Below, piece by piece: positions 18,452-27,249 of a stretch of 64,000 nt of DNA; the first letter of the stretch is position 1; every line of letters starts with the position of its first letter. A model generated the notes under the pieces. The model did no database searches, was not told where the DNA came from, and saw only the letters and a list, made by a program, of their open reading frames with translations. The stretch spans positions 3,649,001 through 3,713,000 of the forward strand of contig NZ_CP036276.1 of assembly GCF_007747995.1 (NCBI RefSeq). The letters are read 5' to 3'. The DNA comes from Symmachiella dynata. GTDB lineage: Bacteria > Planctomycetota > Planctomycetia > Planctomycetales > Planctomycetaceae. The translations under genes were made by a program, and so were the position numbers.

Positions 18452-20349
18452 CGGTCGGGGAATCATTGGTCAATTCGGCGCTGCGTTTTCACCGCGCGGG
18501 TGAATACCGAATGGCGGAACAGTTCTACACGCAAATCCTCAATGAGACCCCCGCCCCGGCAGTGCATACGAATCTGGGGATTGTGAAACGGGCTTTGGGG
18601 GATTTCGAGGGCGCGATTGCTTGCTATCGCCGGGCCATTGAACTCGATGCGACTTGTTTTGAAGCGCACAACAATTTGGGCAACCTGTTGTGGAAACAAG
18701 GGCGGTTGGCCGAGGCGCTGGGTTCCCTGAAACAGGCAGCGTCGCTCAATCCCACAGCAGTCATGTCCCGTTGCACGCTGGGATTGATTCAGACGGAATT
18801 GGGGGAACTGGACGCAGCGATCGATGAGTTCCAAACCGCGTTGCGGATCGCACCGGAATTCGCGGAGACGCACAATGGCTTAGGCCGAGCCTTGCAGCTC
18901 CGTGGTGAATTCGCCCAAGCCTGTGTGGCCTATCGGCGGGCGATTCAACTCAAACCCGACTTCGCCGCAGCACACGTCAGCCTGGGCAATGCGCTGACTG
19001 CCTTACACCGTTTTGACGAAGCGTGCGAGCACTACCGGACCGCCTTACGGATCAATCCAGCAGAACGGACTGCTCGAGACAATCTGTTGATGGCCATGCA
19101 GTACGATCCAGAGTTTGATGTCGATGAACTCTTCGGTGCGCATTGCGAATTGGCACAGACGATGCAATGCGCGGCACCATCGGTGGTGCAGCATGACAAT
19201 GACCCCGCTCCGCATCGCCGACTACGCATTGGATACGTCTCTCCCGATTTCCGCAAACACTCCGTCGCGTTTTTTATGAAGCCGATTTTGGCGAGACATG
19301 ATCCGTCGGAAGTCGAAATATTTTGTTATGCCCAAGTCGCTCAGCCGGACGAAACCACGCAACGGATGCGAGAATTGGCCGGGAACTGGCGCTCGACCGT
19401 TGGCATGTCCGATGCTGCGGTGGTGGAGTTGATTCGTCGCGACCAGATCGACATCTTGGTCGATCTGGCTGGCCATACGGCCGGTAACCGGCTCGGCGTT
19501 TTTTCCCAGAAGCCGGCGCCGATTCAGGTGAGTTATTTGGGTTATGGAAATACAACCGGTCTAAGCAGTGTGGATTATTGGTTGACCGGCGCGGTTGCGG
19601 ATCCCCCGGGGGAATCGCGGCGGCATACCGAAACTCTGATCCGACTGCAGCGTGGCATTGCCAGTTATGCCCCTCCGACAGTTGCCCCGGACGTTGCTCC
19701 GCCGCCATCGGTTCGCAATGGTTTTTTGACCTTCGGTTCCTTCAACAAGCGGGTCAAAATCAATCCCGCTGTCATTCGATTGTGGTCGCGGGTGTTGGAA
19801 TCGCTGCCGACGTCACGCTTGGTGCTCAAGGACCGCGCCTATGCGTCGCAAGAAATGCGTGAGATCACCCTGGCGGAGTTTTTACGCTGCGGTGTTGAAG
19901 CGGAGCGGATTGATTTGATTCCACGGGCGGAATCGTTGCGCGACCATCTGCAGTTGTATTCGCAGATTGATGTGGCTCTCGATCCGTTCCCCTACGGCGG
20001 CTCGACGACGACATGCGAGGCGCTGTGGATGGGGGTTCCGGTGCTGACGTTACGCGGAAATTGCTACGTCAGCCGAATGACGTCCAGTTTGCTCACGCAA
20101 ATTGGTCTAACCGGGTGCATCGCCGAAACACCGGATGATTTTGTGCGGCGTGCGATTGCTTGGGACGGGCAAGCGGACTGTCTGGCAGAGTTGCGGCGCG
20201 AGTTGCGAACCGTCTGTGCCGATTCTCCACTCTGCGATGCGACCGGTTACACACAGGAACTCGAAGCCGTCTATCGCACGATGTGGCAAACCTGGTGTGC
20301 TCAAAGCTCGTCATTGCGAATTCACGAACGTGCTATCGGCGGCCGCTAG
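18448..20349 (+). CDS. TPR-containing SPINDLY/OGT-family glycosyltransferase, copy 3
   Basis: A 633-residue third paralogue. The ATG overlaps the previous TGA by 4 bases, and a strong AGGAGG site sits just before it inside the upstream gene. About six TPR units (residues 5-225) precede RLRIGYVSPDFRKHSVAFF, DLAGHTAGNRLGVF, IQVSYLGYGNTTGL and LDPFPYGGSTTTCEALWMG. The final codons run into a CTAG shared with the stop codon of the convergent gene. Together the three genes suggest a protein or surface glycosylation locus, but no flagellin, sugar-nucleotide or export gene is next to them to name the acceptor. Confidence 0.9.
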   Translation: MTVGESLVNSALRFHRAGEYRMAEQFYTQILNETPAPAVHTNLGIVKRALGDFEGAIACYRRAIELDATCFEAHNNLGNLLWKQGRLAEALGSLKQAASLNPTAVMSRCTLGLIQTELGELDAAIDEFQTALRIAPEFAETHNGLGRALQLRGEFAQACVAYRRAIQLKPDFAAAHVSLGNALTALHRFDEACEHYRTALRINPAERTARDNLLMAMQYDPEFDVDELFGAHCELAQTMQCAAPSVVQHDNDPAPHRRLRIGYVSPDFRKHSVAFFMKPILARHDPSEVEIFCYAQVAQPDETTQRMRELAGNWRSTVGMSDAAVVELIRRDQIDILVDLAGHTAGNRLGVFSQKPAPIQVSYLGYGNTTGLSSVDYWLTGAVADPPGESRRHTETLIRLQRGIASYAPPTVAPDVAPPPSVRNGFLTFGSFNKRVKINPAVIRLWSRVLESLPTSRLVLKDRAYASQEMREITLAEFLRCGVEAERIDLIPRAESLRDHLQLYSQIDVALDPFPYGGSTTTCEALWMGVPVLTLRGNCYVSRMTSSLLTQIGLTGCIAETPDDFVRRAIAWDGQADCLAELRRELRTVCADSPLCDATGYTQELEAVYRTMWQTWCAQSSSLRIHERAIGGR

Positions 20350-20355
20350 GCGGCC
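20341..20355. terminator. Hairpin across shared convergent stop codons
   Basis: GGCCGC-TAG-GCGGCC forms a perfect 6-bp GC stem whose loop is the TAG stop of the plus-strand gene; the overlapping CTA is the minus-strand stop. No T-run follows, so termination activity is only a guess. Confidence 0.35.
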
Positions 20356-21251
20356 ACTCCTGGTGCCGAGTCGTCGCGTTTCGATGAACCCGCTGCCGCT
20401 GGTCCGGTCGCTGTTTGGCTGTGGACTGCCTGTTCGATGCGGAGGATCTGCTCATTCAATGCTGTGAACTGGATGTCGACGGTGGAGGTCGTTTGTTCGA
20501 TGCCTCCGGAGACAATCGTGACGATTCCCAAAAACAGCAGCATTTGGCCGGCGGTCAGCACCAGCCATCCCATCGGAGCATAATGGGGCTTGTCCCCAAA
20601 AAATCCCCACAGTACAAACGTCGAGCCAATGGTCAAACTCAATACGCCGATGTAGGCCAGAATCTGCCCCAACACCATTAACGACCCACCACCCCGCTTG
20701 GCTGCCGGCTTGGGGGGAAGTTCTGGTTGGCGTGCGGCGGGTTGTTTTGTCTCGACGTTTTTTTTGTTGGAGCTCACTGGAGACGGATTTTTATCTTGTG
20801 GCTGAGATGGTGTTGCTTTGGCAATTGTCGCTGGAGGCAGTTCCTTGGTGGGCGGTGTCTTTTCGGACTCCGGTTCCTCAGGGGCGACGGGCCGCTTGGT
20901 GGGTGTCGAAGCTGTCAATTCATCCGTGGTCAGCGGCAGCGTCCGCGCCATGGCGAACTGCCCATCGAGGTCCTCGCTGACCGCAGGATCAGTAATATTG
21001 CCCAAATAGTCGACGGGCGACGCCGAGGTCTTAGGGTTGGAATCCTTGTCCAATACGGGGCCGTAGGGATCCAGAATCTCATCGCTGGCCCAACGTGCCA
21101 ATAATTCCTGCGGGTCCTTTGGCATAGATTTTACCTCGGCGGGCTGTGATCGTGTCGTCGTGATTTCGTTCCCACAAGCGGCGCAGATCACGCGTTTGTG
21201 ATCCGCCGACGCTTGGCCGGAGACGTTGGCCTGGCAATGTCCGCACCACAT
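20346..21251 (-). CDS. Zinc-ribbon membrane protein of unknown function
   Basis: A 301-residue protein. The N terminus has two Cys pairs (CGHC at 3-6 and CAAC at 23-26), a zinc-ribbon pattern. A long disordered Pro/Glu/Lys/Thr-rich stretch (about 100-185) follows, then two membrane helices (about 195-222 and 230-252), and a short coiled-coil tail (TVDIQFTALNEQILRIEQAVH). It ends tail to tail with the third glycosyltransferase, sharing a CTAG. Proteins with this zinc-ribbon, linker and two-helix layout are common and uncharacterised in Planctomycetota. A sensing or scaffolding role at the membrane is possible; nothing in the sequence gives a specific function. Confidence 0.75.
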   Translation of the reverse strand: MWCGHCQANVSGQASADHKRVICAACGNEITTTRSQPAEVKSMPKDPQELLARWASDEILDPYGPVLDKDSNPKTSASPVDYLGNITDPAVSEDLDGQFAMARTLPLTTDELTASTPTKRPVAPEEPESEKTPPTKELPPATIAKATPSQPQDKNPSPVSSNKKNVETKQPAARQPELPPKPAAKRGGGSLMVLGQILAYIGVLSLTIGSTFVLWGFFGDKPHYAPMGWLVLTAGQMLLFLGIVTIVSGGIEQTTSTVDIQFTALNEQILRIEQAVHSQTATGPAAAGSSKRDDSAPGVAA

Positions 21252-21866
21252 CCTTGTGATTCCGATTCAACAAACGATTGCGAATTGTGGACCCAGTAGA
21301 CAATCTGCCGGACGCTGGCAGGCGGGTTTTAGAATGGTGAGTTTCCAGGATATCCTTGATATGACATCCGCTCCTGGATTAACGGCGGATTATCTATAGA
21401 CTGCCAATCAACGCAAGACCGGTTCGCGGCTTCAATGCTTCAGGACGATTCAGTAGTTAAGATTGGGGGCATCGGTAGACCGTCGTTGATGTCTCTCGCA
21501 ACATTGTTCCGAGGAGTGGATTGAGCATCTCTATGGCCTGTTTCTTAGCTGAACTTCCCTCCAAACTCGACTCCGTCCCCTTGCGGGCGGTCTCTGAAAC
21601 CGCTAATCTCCTATCCCAAATGGGCGTCGATCCGTTGAGAAGGTTGACGGTCGCCGCTCATGTTTTGCCTCGACCCAATATGCTTCGAAGCGTCGCTGCA
21701 ACTTGATAATAGCTCGTCAGTTACATCAGGTCTTGCGTGGCGGTTTGCACGTGTCTCCCGTCATAGTGATGGTGGTTGTGACCACGCGCCCAGGGCCAGG
21801 GTATTGCGACTGCCATAATGTTTGTCTCAAAAGTGACGTGTCCGTAGCGACGAATGATTCCGCCCC
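21252..21866. other. Intergenic region without a convincing gene
   Basis: The 615 bases between divergent genes contain only short open frames without ribosome-binding sites or recognisable domains. They should hold the promoters of the zinc-ribbon gene and of the KAS gene. I see no structured RNA or strong repeat. Confidence 0.5.
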
Positions 21867-23120
21867 ATGTCCTCAGCAAATCACAGAAACGATCGGATCG
21901 TGATCACCGGGATCGGCCTGACCGCTCCGAATGGAAACGATCTCGAAGAATACCGGGCAAATTTGCTCAACGGGGTTTCTGGCGTCGTTCCGTATGAAAC
22001 ACGCTACGTCGGCGAAGTCCTAGCAGGCGTCTGCCAATTTGACGAAACGCGTTACCAGCGCCGCAAAGAAGTCCGTCGCGGTACACGAGCAGGGTCTGTT
22101 TCGATTTATTGTGCTCAGGAGGCGATCGCCAAAAGCGGTTTGGACTGGGAGACGGTGCCCAAGGATCGCGTGGGCGTGTATATCGGCATTACGGAGCACG
22201 GCAACGTCGAAACGGAAAACGAGATCCACGAGATTTCGCAGTTCGACTACGACACCAAATTTTGGTCCCACCACCACAATCCACGGACCGTAGCCAATAA
22301 CCCCGCCGGCGAAGTCGCGCTGAGCATGGGGATTACTGGCCCGCACTACACAATTGGCGCCGCCTGTGCAGCGGGGAACGCCGGATTCATTCAGGGACTG
22401 CAGATGCTGCGGTTGGGGGAAGTCGATCTGGCCATTGCCGGCGGCTCCTCGGAAAGCATTCACACATTCGGAATTTTCGCCAGTTTTGCCAGCCAAGGCG
22501 CTTTGGCCAAGCATGAGGACCCCACGAAGGCTTCGCGACCGTTTGACATGGATCGAAACGGCATCGTGGTCTCCGAAGGAGGCTGCCTCTGCACGCTGGA
22601 ACGCCTACCTGACGCCCTGGCTCGCGGCGCGACGATTTACGGCGAAATCGTGGGCTATGCGATGAATACCGATGCCACCGACTTTGTGCTACCCAACGCC
22701 ACGCGACAAGCAGAGTGCATTCACTTGGCGCTTTCCCGCGCGGGGCTTGGTCCGGGCGATATCGACATTGTCAGCAGTCATGCCACGGCGACCGAACAAG
22801 GCGATATCGAGGAATGCAAAGCTCTCTCGGCGGTATTTGGTGATTTTCCCGATGTGGCAATCAACAATACCAAGAGTTTTATCGGGCATGCCATGGGGGC
22901 GGCTGGGGCTTTGGAGCTGGCGGGAAATCTGCCTGCCTTTCAGGACGGCATCGCCCACGCTACAATCAACGTCGACAATTTGGACCCGAAATGCGGGTTG
23001 CCGCAAATTGTCGCCAATACACCGCGTCAACTCGACAAAGTGGATGTGATTTTGAATAACTCCTTCGGCATGCTGGGCATCAATTCGGTGTTGATCGTGA
23101 AACGGTATCAAGCGGGTTAG
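21867..23120 (+). CDS. Beta-ketoacyl-ACP synthase (FabF/KAS II type)
   Basis: A 417-residue condensing enzyme with the full Cys-His-His set: Cys167 in IGAACAAGNAG, His305 in SSHATATEQGD and His341 in KSFIGHAMGAAGALEL. It extends acyl chains by decarboxylative Claisen condensation with malonyl-ACP. HATAT instead of the usual HGTGT marks a branch away from housekeeping FabF. An acyl carrier protein and an FAD-dependent CrtI-like oxidoreductase follow on the same strand, so this is more likely a dedicated lipid or polyene module than general fatty-acid synthesis. The ATG at 21867 is chosen because the conserved IVITGIGLTAPNG starts ten residues later. Confidence 0.92.
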   Translation: MSSANHRNDRIVITGIGLTAPNGNDLEEYRANLLNGVSGVVPYETRYVGEVLAGVCQFDETRYQRRKEVRRGTRAGSVSIYCAQEAIAKSGLDWETVPKDRVGVYIGITEHGNVETENEIHEISQFDYDTKFWSHHHNPRTVANNPAGEVALSMGITGPHYTIGAACAAGNAGFIQGLQMLRLGEVDLAIAGGSSESIHTFGIFASFASQGALAKHEDPTKASRPFDMDRNGIVVSEGGCLCTLERLPDALARGATIYGEIVGYAMNTDATDFVLPNATRQAECIHLALSRAGLGPGDIDIVSSHATATEQGDIEECKALSAVFGDFPDVAINNTKSFIGHAMGAAGALELAGNLPAFQDGIAHATINVDNLDPKCGLPQIVANTPRQLDKVDVILNNSFGMLGINSVLIVKRYQAG

Positions 23121-23207
23121 AGAGAAGGTCCCTTGCGAAGACCTCGGTCCCGTGACCACAGGCGCGTGCCAAAACGACACGACATAATAGGAATTTGGAG
23201 CTGTTGA

Positions 23208-23471
23208 ATGAATCCGGAAGAAATCAGGCAAGCGATCCTGGAAATCTTAACCCGTATCGTGCCTGACGAGGACCTGTCGGAATTGGACGATTCTGTTTCG
23301 TTTCGCGAACAAATCGAACTCGACAGCATGGACTTTCTCGACATCGTGATGGAATTGCGCAAACAATACCGCGTGCAAATTCCCGAGGACGACTACATTC
23401 ATCTCGACACGATGGACGGTACGGTCAATTACCTCACCCCGTTGATGCGCGATATTCAAAGCCCCGCGTAA
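23208..23471 (+). CDS. Acyl carrier protein
   Basis: An 87-residue acidic four-helix protein with the phosphopantetheine site ELDSMDFLDIV (Ser40). It carries the growing acyl chain for the adjacent condensing enzyme. It is 87 bases downstream of the KAS gene. The DSM in place of the common DSL is a normal variant. Its sequence differs enough from housekeeping AcpP (low overall acidity in helix 2, IPEDDYIHLDTM) to be a pathway-specific carrier. Confidence 0.9.
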   Translation: MNPEEIRQAILEILTRIVPDEDLSELDDSVSFREQIELDSMDFLDIVMELRKQYRVQIPEDDYIHLDTMDGTVNYLTPLMRDIQSPA

Positions 23472-23492
23472 CGAAATCGATTCACACAAATA

Positions 23493-23565
23493 GGGTGCCA
23501 CGGGCGGAATGTCTGTCTGTCAGGTCCTTGGAAAAAGACTGCTGGTCCAGCCAGCAGTGGCACCC
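23493..23565. repeat. Nested inverted repeat with GGGTGCCAC ends
   Basis: GGGTGCCAC at 23493-23501 is matched by GTGGCACCC at 23557-23565. Inside the right half CTGCTGG-TCCAG-CCAGCAG forms a perfect 7-bp hairpin (23539-23557). It sits between the ACP and oxidoreductase genes. Repeats with GGGTGCCACTGCTGG-like ends recur in planctomycete genomes as I recall them, so this is probably a dispersed palindromic element; only one copy is seen here. Confidence 0.65.
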
Positions 23566-23630
23566 GTCGATGTGAATTTCGTTGAATCTCTCAAGCCATT
23601 TCTCTTTGTGAAATCGTTGCTGAAATTGCC

Positions 23631-25013
23631 GTGCATTACGATACCGTCATCATCGGAGCCGGCATGTCCGGGCTGGCGGCGGGAATCCGGCTGGCTTATT
23701 ACGGGCAGAGCGTGTGCGTGCTCGAACGGCACACCACGATCGGCGGGCTGAATTCGTTTTATCGGTTGCGCAACCGCAACTACGACGTCGGCATGCATGC
23801 GGTGACAAATTTCGCGCCGCCGGGCAGCAAGGTTGGACCGTTAAGCCGCGTCTTGCGGCAACTTCGCTTTCGCTGGGATGACTTCGACCTCCGCCCGCAG
23901 GTCGAATCGCTCGTTGCTTTCGGGGAGACCCGGCTGCGATTTTCCAACGAACTGCAGTTGTTCGTCGATCAAGTCGCCGATGCCTTTCCCGCACAAATTG
24001 ACGGCTTTCAAAAACTGCTCCAGCGGATCGATGCACACGACGATTTGCCGCTCGACCAACAGCACCTCTCCGCCCGGCAGGTGATGGGCGAATCGATCAC
24101 CGATCCGCAATTGATCGACATGATCCTGTGCCCCATCATGTTTTACGGCAGTGCCAGTCCGCGGGACATGGACTTCCATCAATTCGTGATCATGTTCAAA
24201 AGCATTTTCCACGAAGGTTTTTGCCGCCCGCTACAAGGCATCCGACCAATTCTGAAAGCGCTGGTGCGAAAGTACAAATCGCAGGGAGGCGAATTGAAAC
24301 TGCGCGCGGGCGTAGCGTCAATTCAACTGGATGGCGAGCGCGCGGTGGGGGTCGTCTTGGATGACGGCACGGAAATCACGGCCGACAAGGTTCTCTCCTC
24401 AGCCGGTTATGTGGAGACGATGAACCTCTGCGCCGGCCAGCAACAGATCCTCACTCCCGAGGATCCGGGAAATGTGACGTTCGTCGAAGGTCAAATGATC
24501 ATCGAAGAACAACCGGCCGATTTGGGGCATACGGAAACGATCATCTTTTATTGCGATTCCGAGCGGTTCCATTATGAGAGCCCCGATACGCCCTGCGATT
24601 TGCGGAGCGGGATTATCTGCTGCCCGAACAACTTCCAATACGACGAACCGCTTCCCGAAGGGATTATCCGCCTGACGGGGCTGGCGAATGGGGACTACTG
24701 GATGTCGCTGCCCGAAGACGAGTACCGGCAGCAAAAAGAACAGTGGTTTGACCGCATGGTCGCCGCCGCCGCGAAGTACATCCCGGATTACCGCGGCAAG
24801 GCGTTGGATACCGATGTCTTCACGCCCAAAACCATCAAGCACTTCACCGGTCACGTGAACGGTTGCGTCTATGGTGCTCCGCAAAAACGCCTCGACGGCA
24901 CGACGCATCTTGAGAATCTGTATCTGTGCGGCACAGATCAAGGGTACCTGGGAATCGTGGGCTCGATGTTCTCGGGAATCACGATCGCGAATCTGCACTT
25001 GCTTAATCGTTGA
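23631..25013 (+). CDS. FAD-dependent oxidoreductase, phytoene desaturase/CrtI-like
   Basis: A 460-residue protein with a GTG start just before the dinucleotide-binding fold VIIGAGMSGLAAGIRLAYYG and the ERHTTIGGLNSFY segment typical of the CrtI/amine-oxidase superfamily. The C-terminal FAD-contact motif is LYLCGTDQGYLGIVGSMFSG. Known relatives desaturate or saturate polyenes and prenyl chains, and related enzymes occur in ladderane and aryl-polyene-like clusters. Location after KAS and ACP suggests action on an ACP-bound or free acyl chain. Direction of the redox reaction cannot be told. The ORF has no membrane helix other than the N-terminal Rossmann strand. Confidence 0.85.
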   Translation: MHYDTVIIGAGMSGLAAGIRLAYYGQSVCVLERHTTIGGLNSFYRLRNRNYDVGMHAVTNFAPPGSKVGPLSRVLRQLRFRWDDFDLRPQVESLVAFGETRLRFSNELQLFVDQVADAFPAQIDGFQKLLQRIDAHDDLPLDQQHLSARQVMGESITDPQLIDMILCPIMFYGSASPRDMDFHQFVIMFKSIFHEGFCRPLQGIRPILKALVRKYKSQGGELKLRAGVASIQLDGERAVGVVLDDGTEITADKVLSSAGYVETMNLCAGQQQILTPEDPGNVTFVEGQMIIEEQPADLGHTETIIFYCDSERFHYESPDTPCDLRSGIICCPNNFQYDEPLPEGIIRLTGLANGDYWMSLPEDEYRQQKEQWFDRMVAAAAKYIPDYRGKALDTDVFTPKTIKHFTGHVNGCVYGAPQKRLDGTTHLENLYLCGTDQGYLGIVGSMFSGITIANLHLLNR

Positions 25014-25061
25014 TGATGAGCGGTCAACGTATAGGCCTATCAGGATGGCTGCTGCCTGCAA

Positions 25062-25736
25062 TCAGCCCGTAATCAGGCGAAACAGCATTGTGAAGCAACC
25101 AAGTAGCGCGGTGATGCCCAGAACGCCACCGATGTTAAGCAATGGTGCTTGAGCAAACGGGGTTCTCAGCCAGCGTTGCATGAAATTCGTCAGCTGGGGC
25201 ATGAGGACCCATTGCAACAGGCTGACGCTCAAAATGTTGCCGAGCAATATCGTAACCGCCAACCCCAAGCCGGAAAACCACGGATTGATAAAGGCCGAAG
25301 TGAGCATCACGGTCGGGTACAATGCCAACAGCACAACCATGACCATCTTCCACCCTGGCAGTTGGCCGCTGGCAGCATCATCGTCATCAAGTCGTGCGAA
25401 CCATGCGCCGAAACCGGTTGGCATTTTTTTAACCGAGAATTCACCGATCTCTTCACTAATCTTCGCTGCCTGGACACTTCTTTCTGAGGATTCATACCAG
25501 CGATCCAAGCTGTCCTGATCGGCAAAGGTCATCATGGCGACCCACTGATCGGAGTTGGTATCGGCAGGCGGATAAACCTGTGTCTTCACGTAACCAGGCG
25601 CCTGTTTGGCGACAAGCGTGATCTCCTCTTGCAGTTCCACAAACCGGTCTGTCAACTGCGGCGGAACCTGATGCACGATCACCATCGAGGCTTCGGCAGG
25701 CCGCACGTCGATGTCGGAAGTACAGACAGTACTCAT
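25062..25736 (-). CDS. Antibiotic-biosynthesis-monooxygenase-domain membrane protein
   Basis: The start is set at the ATG of MSTVCTSD, 13 bases after the guanine deaminase stop, with AGAAAG upstream; an in-frame ATG 27 bases earlier would overlap the upstream gene. Residues about 15-100 look like an ABM (dimeric alpha-beta barrel) domain (PPQLTDRFVELQEEI, GYVKTQVYPP, WVAMMTFADQDSLDRWYES). Three membrane helices fill the C-terminal half. Such two-part proteins are usually annotated from the ABM domain alone and no substrate is known. Operon position after guanine deaminase may be incidental. Confidence 0.75.
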   Translation of the reverse strand: MSTVCTSDIDVRPAEASMVIVHQVPPQLTDRFVELQEEITLVAKQAPGYVKTQVYPPADTNSDQWVAMMTFADQDSLDRWYESSERSVQAAKISEEIGEFSVKKMPTGFGAWFARLDDDDAASGQLPGWKMVMVVLLALYPTVMLTSAFINPWFSGLGLAVTILLGNILSVSLLQWVLMPQLTNFMQRWLRTPFAQAPLLNIGGVLGITALLGCFTMLFRLITG

Positions 25737-25749
25737 GGCTGGGTTCTTT

Positions 25750-27249
25750 CTACAGTTTCGCACTCGCGGGCGAGTGTTGTGGATTCACGAAAGTCTCTTG
25801 GGGCGCCGCCAGCGGGAGCGGGTATGCTGCTTCTCGCGCTGTGTCTGTTGATTCCTTGCGATAGGCGCATTGGCCGGCGATCCAGGTTTCGGCCACGGAA
25901 CGATCGTCGCTCAGTGCCATGATACCAAATAGAAGTTCGGCAGCCTCATCAATCGTGGCGGGACTACCAGTTTTTGTGGTGAGCGACTGACGCCAGCTGA
26001 TGGCTTGCTGACCCGCCGTCCAGTCCAAGGCGACGAAATCGGCCTCTTTGCCTGGTTGGAAATTCCCGAGTAGATCATCAAGGTAAAGCGCCCGAGCTCC
26101 CCCTAATGTGGCCAGATAAAAGGCCCGATAAGGATTCAGCTTGTTGCGTTCGGCTTCGGCAAGGTCCTGCTGGAGCGGATTGACAGAACCATCGAGCATC
26201 GTGTTATTGCAGAGTCCGACTTTGTAAGCTTCGTCGAGCACCCGAATCAGACTGAATGCATTGCCTGCTCCCATATCGCTGCCGAGCGCCAACCGCACCG
26301 GGTGTTCCGGATCCAAGGCCCGGCCCAGTCGAAACAGACCGCTCCCCAAGAATAGATTCGACATGGGACAGAAGGCCAAGGCGGCTCCTGCTTGGGAGAA
26401 CCGACGGAATTCGTCATTCGACAACCAGATACCATGACCGGCCGTAAACTTGGCTCCCAGCAATCCATGTTTCTCGTGCACCGCTGTGTAATCCGAGCAT
26501 TCAGGGAACTCCGTTCGAGCGGCACGGACTTCGGTGGGATTCTCACTGATGTGCGTGTTGATCCAACAGTCCTCGTGCTCGCGCTTCAATTGAGCGGCGT
26601 AGGTCAACATCTCTTCGGTGCAGCCTACGGCAAATCGCGGGGTGATGGCGTATAGATTTCGACCGCAGCGGTGGTACTGCTCGATCAAACGTTTGCTCTC
26701 GCGATAAAAGTCATCGGCGGAGATCAACGTGTCCGGGGGAGCAAACTTATCAATGCCCGTCAGCCCGGCGATCACACGCATCTGTCGTCGCGCAGCTTCT
26801 TCAAAAAATGCCTCTGTCGAGACGGGGCTACTGGTGGTGAAAGCTTGGCAGGTGGTCGTTCCGCCGGCCAGCAATGCGTTAAAAAAGTGCTCTGCCGCCT
26901 CTTCAGCGTAATCGCGATCAGCGTATTTTTCCTCTTCGGGAAAAATCGAAGTTTGTAGCCAATCGAGCAACTGCGCTCCGTGGGCTCCCAAGACGCGCGT
27001 CTGGGGGAAGTGAATATGCCCGTCGATGAACCCGGGGAGGATCATCCGGTCACGGATATGAGTTAGCGGCACGCCGGAATATTTCTCGGCCAAATCAGCA
27101 TAGGGGCCAAAATCGCGGATAATACCGTCTTCAATCACCAGCAGACCGTCCCGTTCAAATCGAGCGGCAGCACGATCATTCCCCAAATGCTTCCAGGGAT
27201 CGTCGATGAAGTCGAAGAAACAGCCGCGGATTGCTGTATAAGAATTCAT
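25750..27249 (-). CDS. guaD: Guanine deaminase
   Basis: A 499-residue amidohydrolase. Metal ligands appear in order: HIH in PGFIDGHIHFPQ (about residue 76), His in CWINTHISENPTEV, His in FTAGHGIWLS and Asp in LALGSDMGAG. The FPQTRVLGAHGAQLLDWL segment and the position of the NTH motif are specific for guanine deaminase, which hydrolyses guanine to xanthine plus ammonia in purine catabolism. The length is slightly above the usual 430-450 through a longer N terminus and a C-terminal tail after about residue 480. The monooxygenase-domain gene follows in the same direction. Confidence 0.9.
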   Translation of the reverse strand: MNSYTAIRGCFFDFIDDPWKHLGNDRAAARFERDGLLVIEDGIIRDFGPYADLAEKYSGVPLTHIRDRMILPGFIDGHIHFPQTRVLGAHGAQLLDWLQTSIFPEEEKYADRDYAEEAAEHFFNALLAGGTTTCQAFTTSSPVSTEAFFEEAARRQMRVIAGLTGIDKFAPPDTLISADDFYRESKRLIEQYHRCGRNLYAITPRFAVGCTEEMLTYAAQLKREHEDCWINTHISENPTEVRAARTEFPECSDYTAVHEKHGLLGAKFTAGHGIWLSNDEFRRFSQAGAALAFCPMSNLFLGSGLFRLGRALDPEHPVRLALGSDMGAGNAFSLIRVLDEAYKVGLCNNTMLDGSVNPLQQDLAEAERNKLNPYRAFYLATLGGARALYLDDLLGNFQPGKEADFVALDWTAGQQAISWRQSLTTKTGSPATIDEAAELLFGIMALSDDRSVAETWIAGQCAYRKESTDTAREAAYPLPLAAPQETFVNPQHSPASAKL

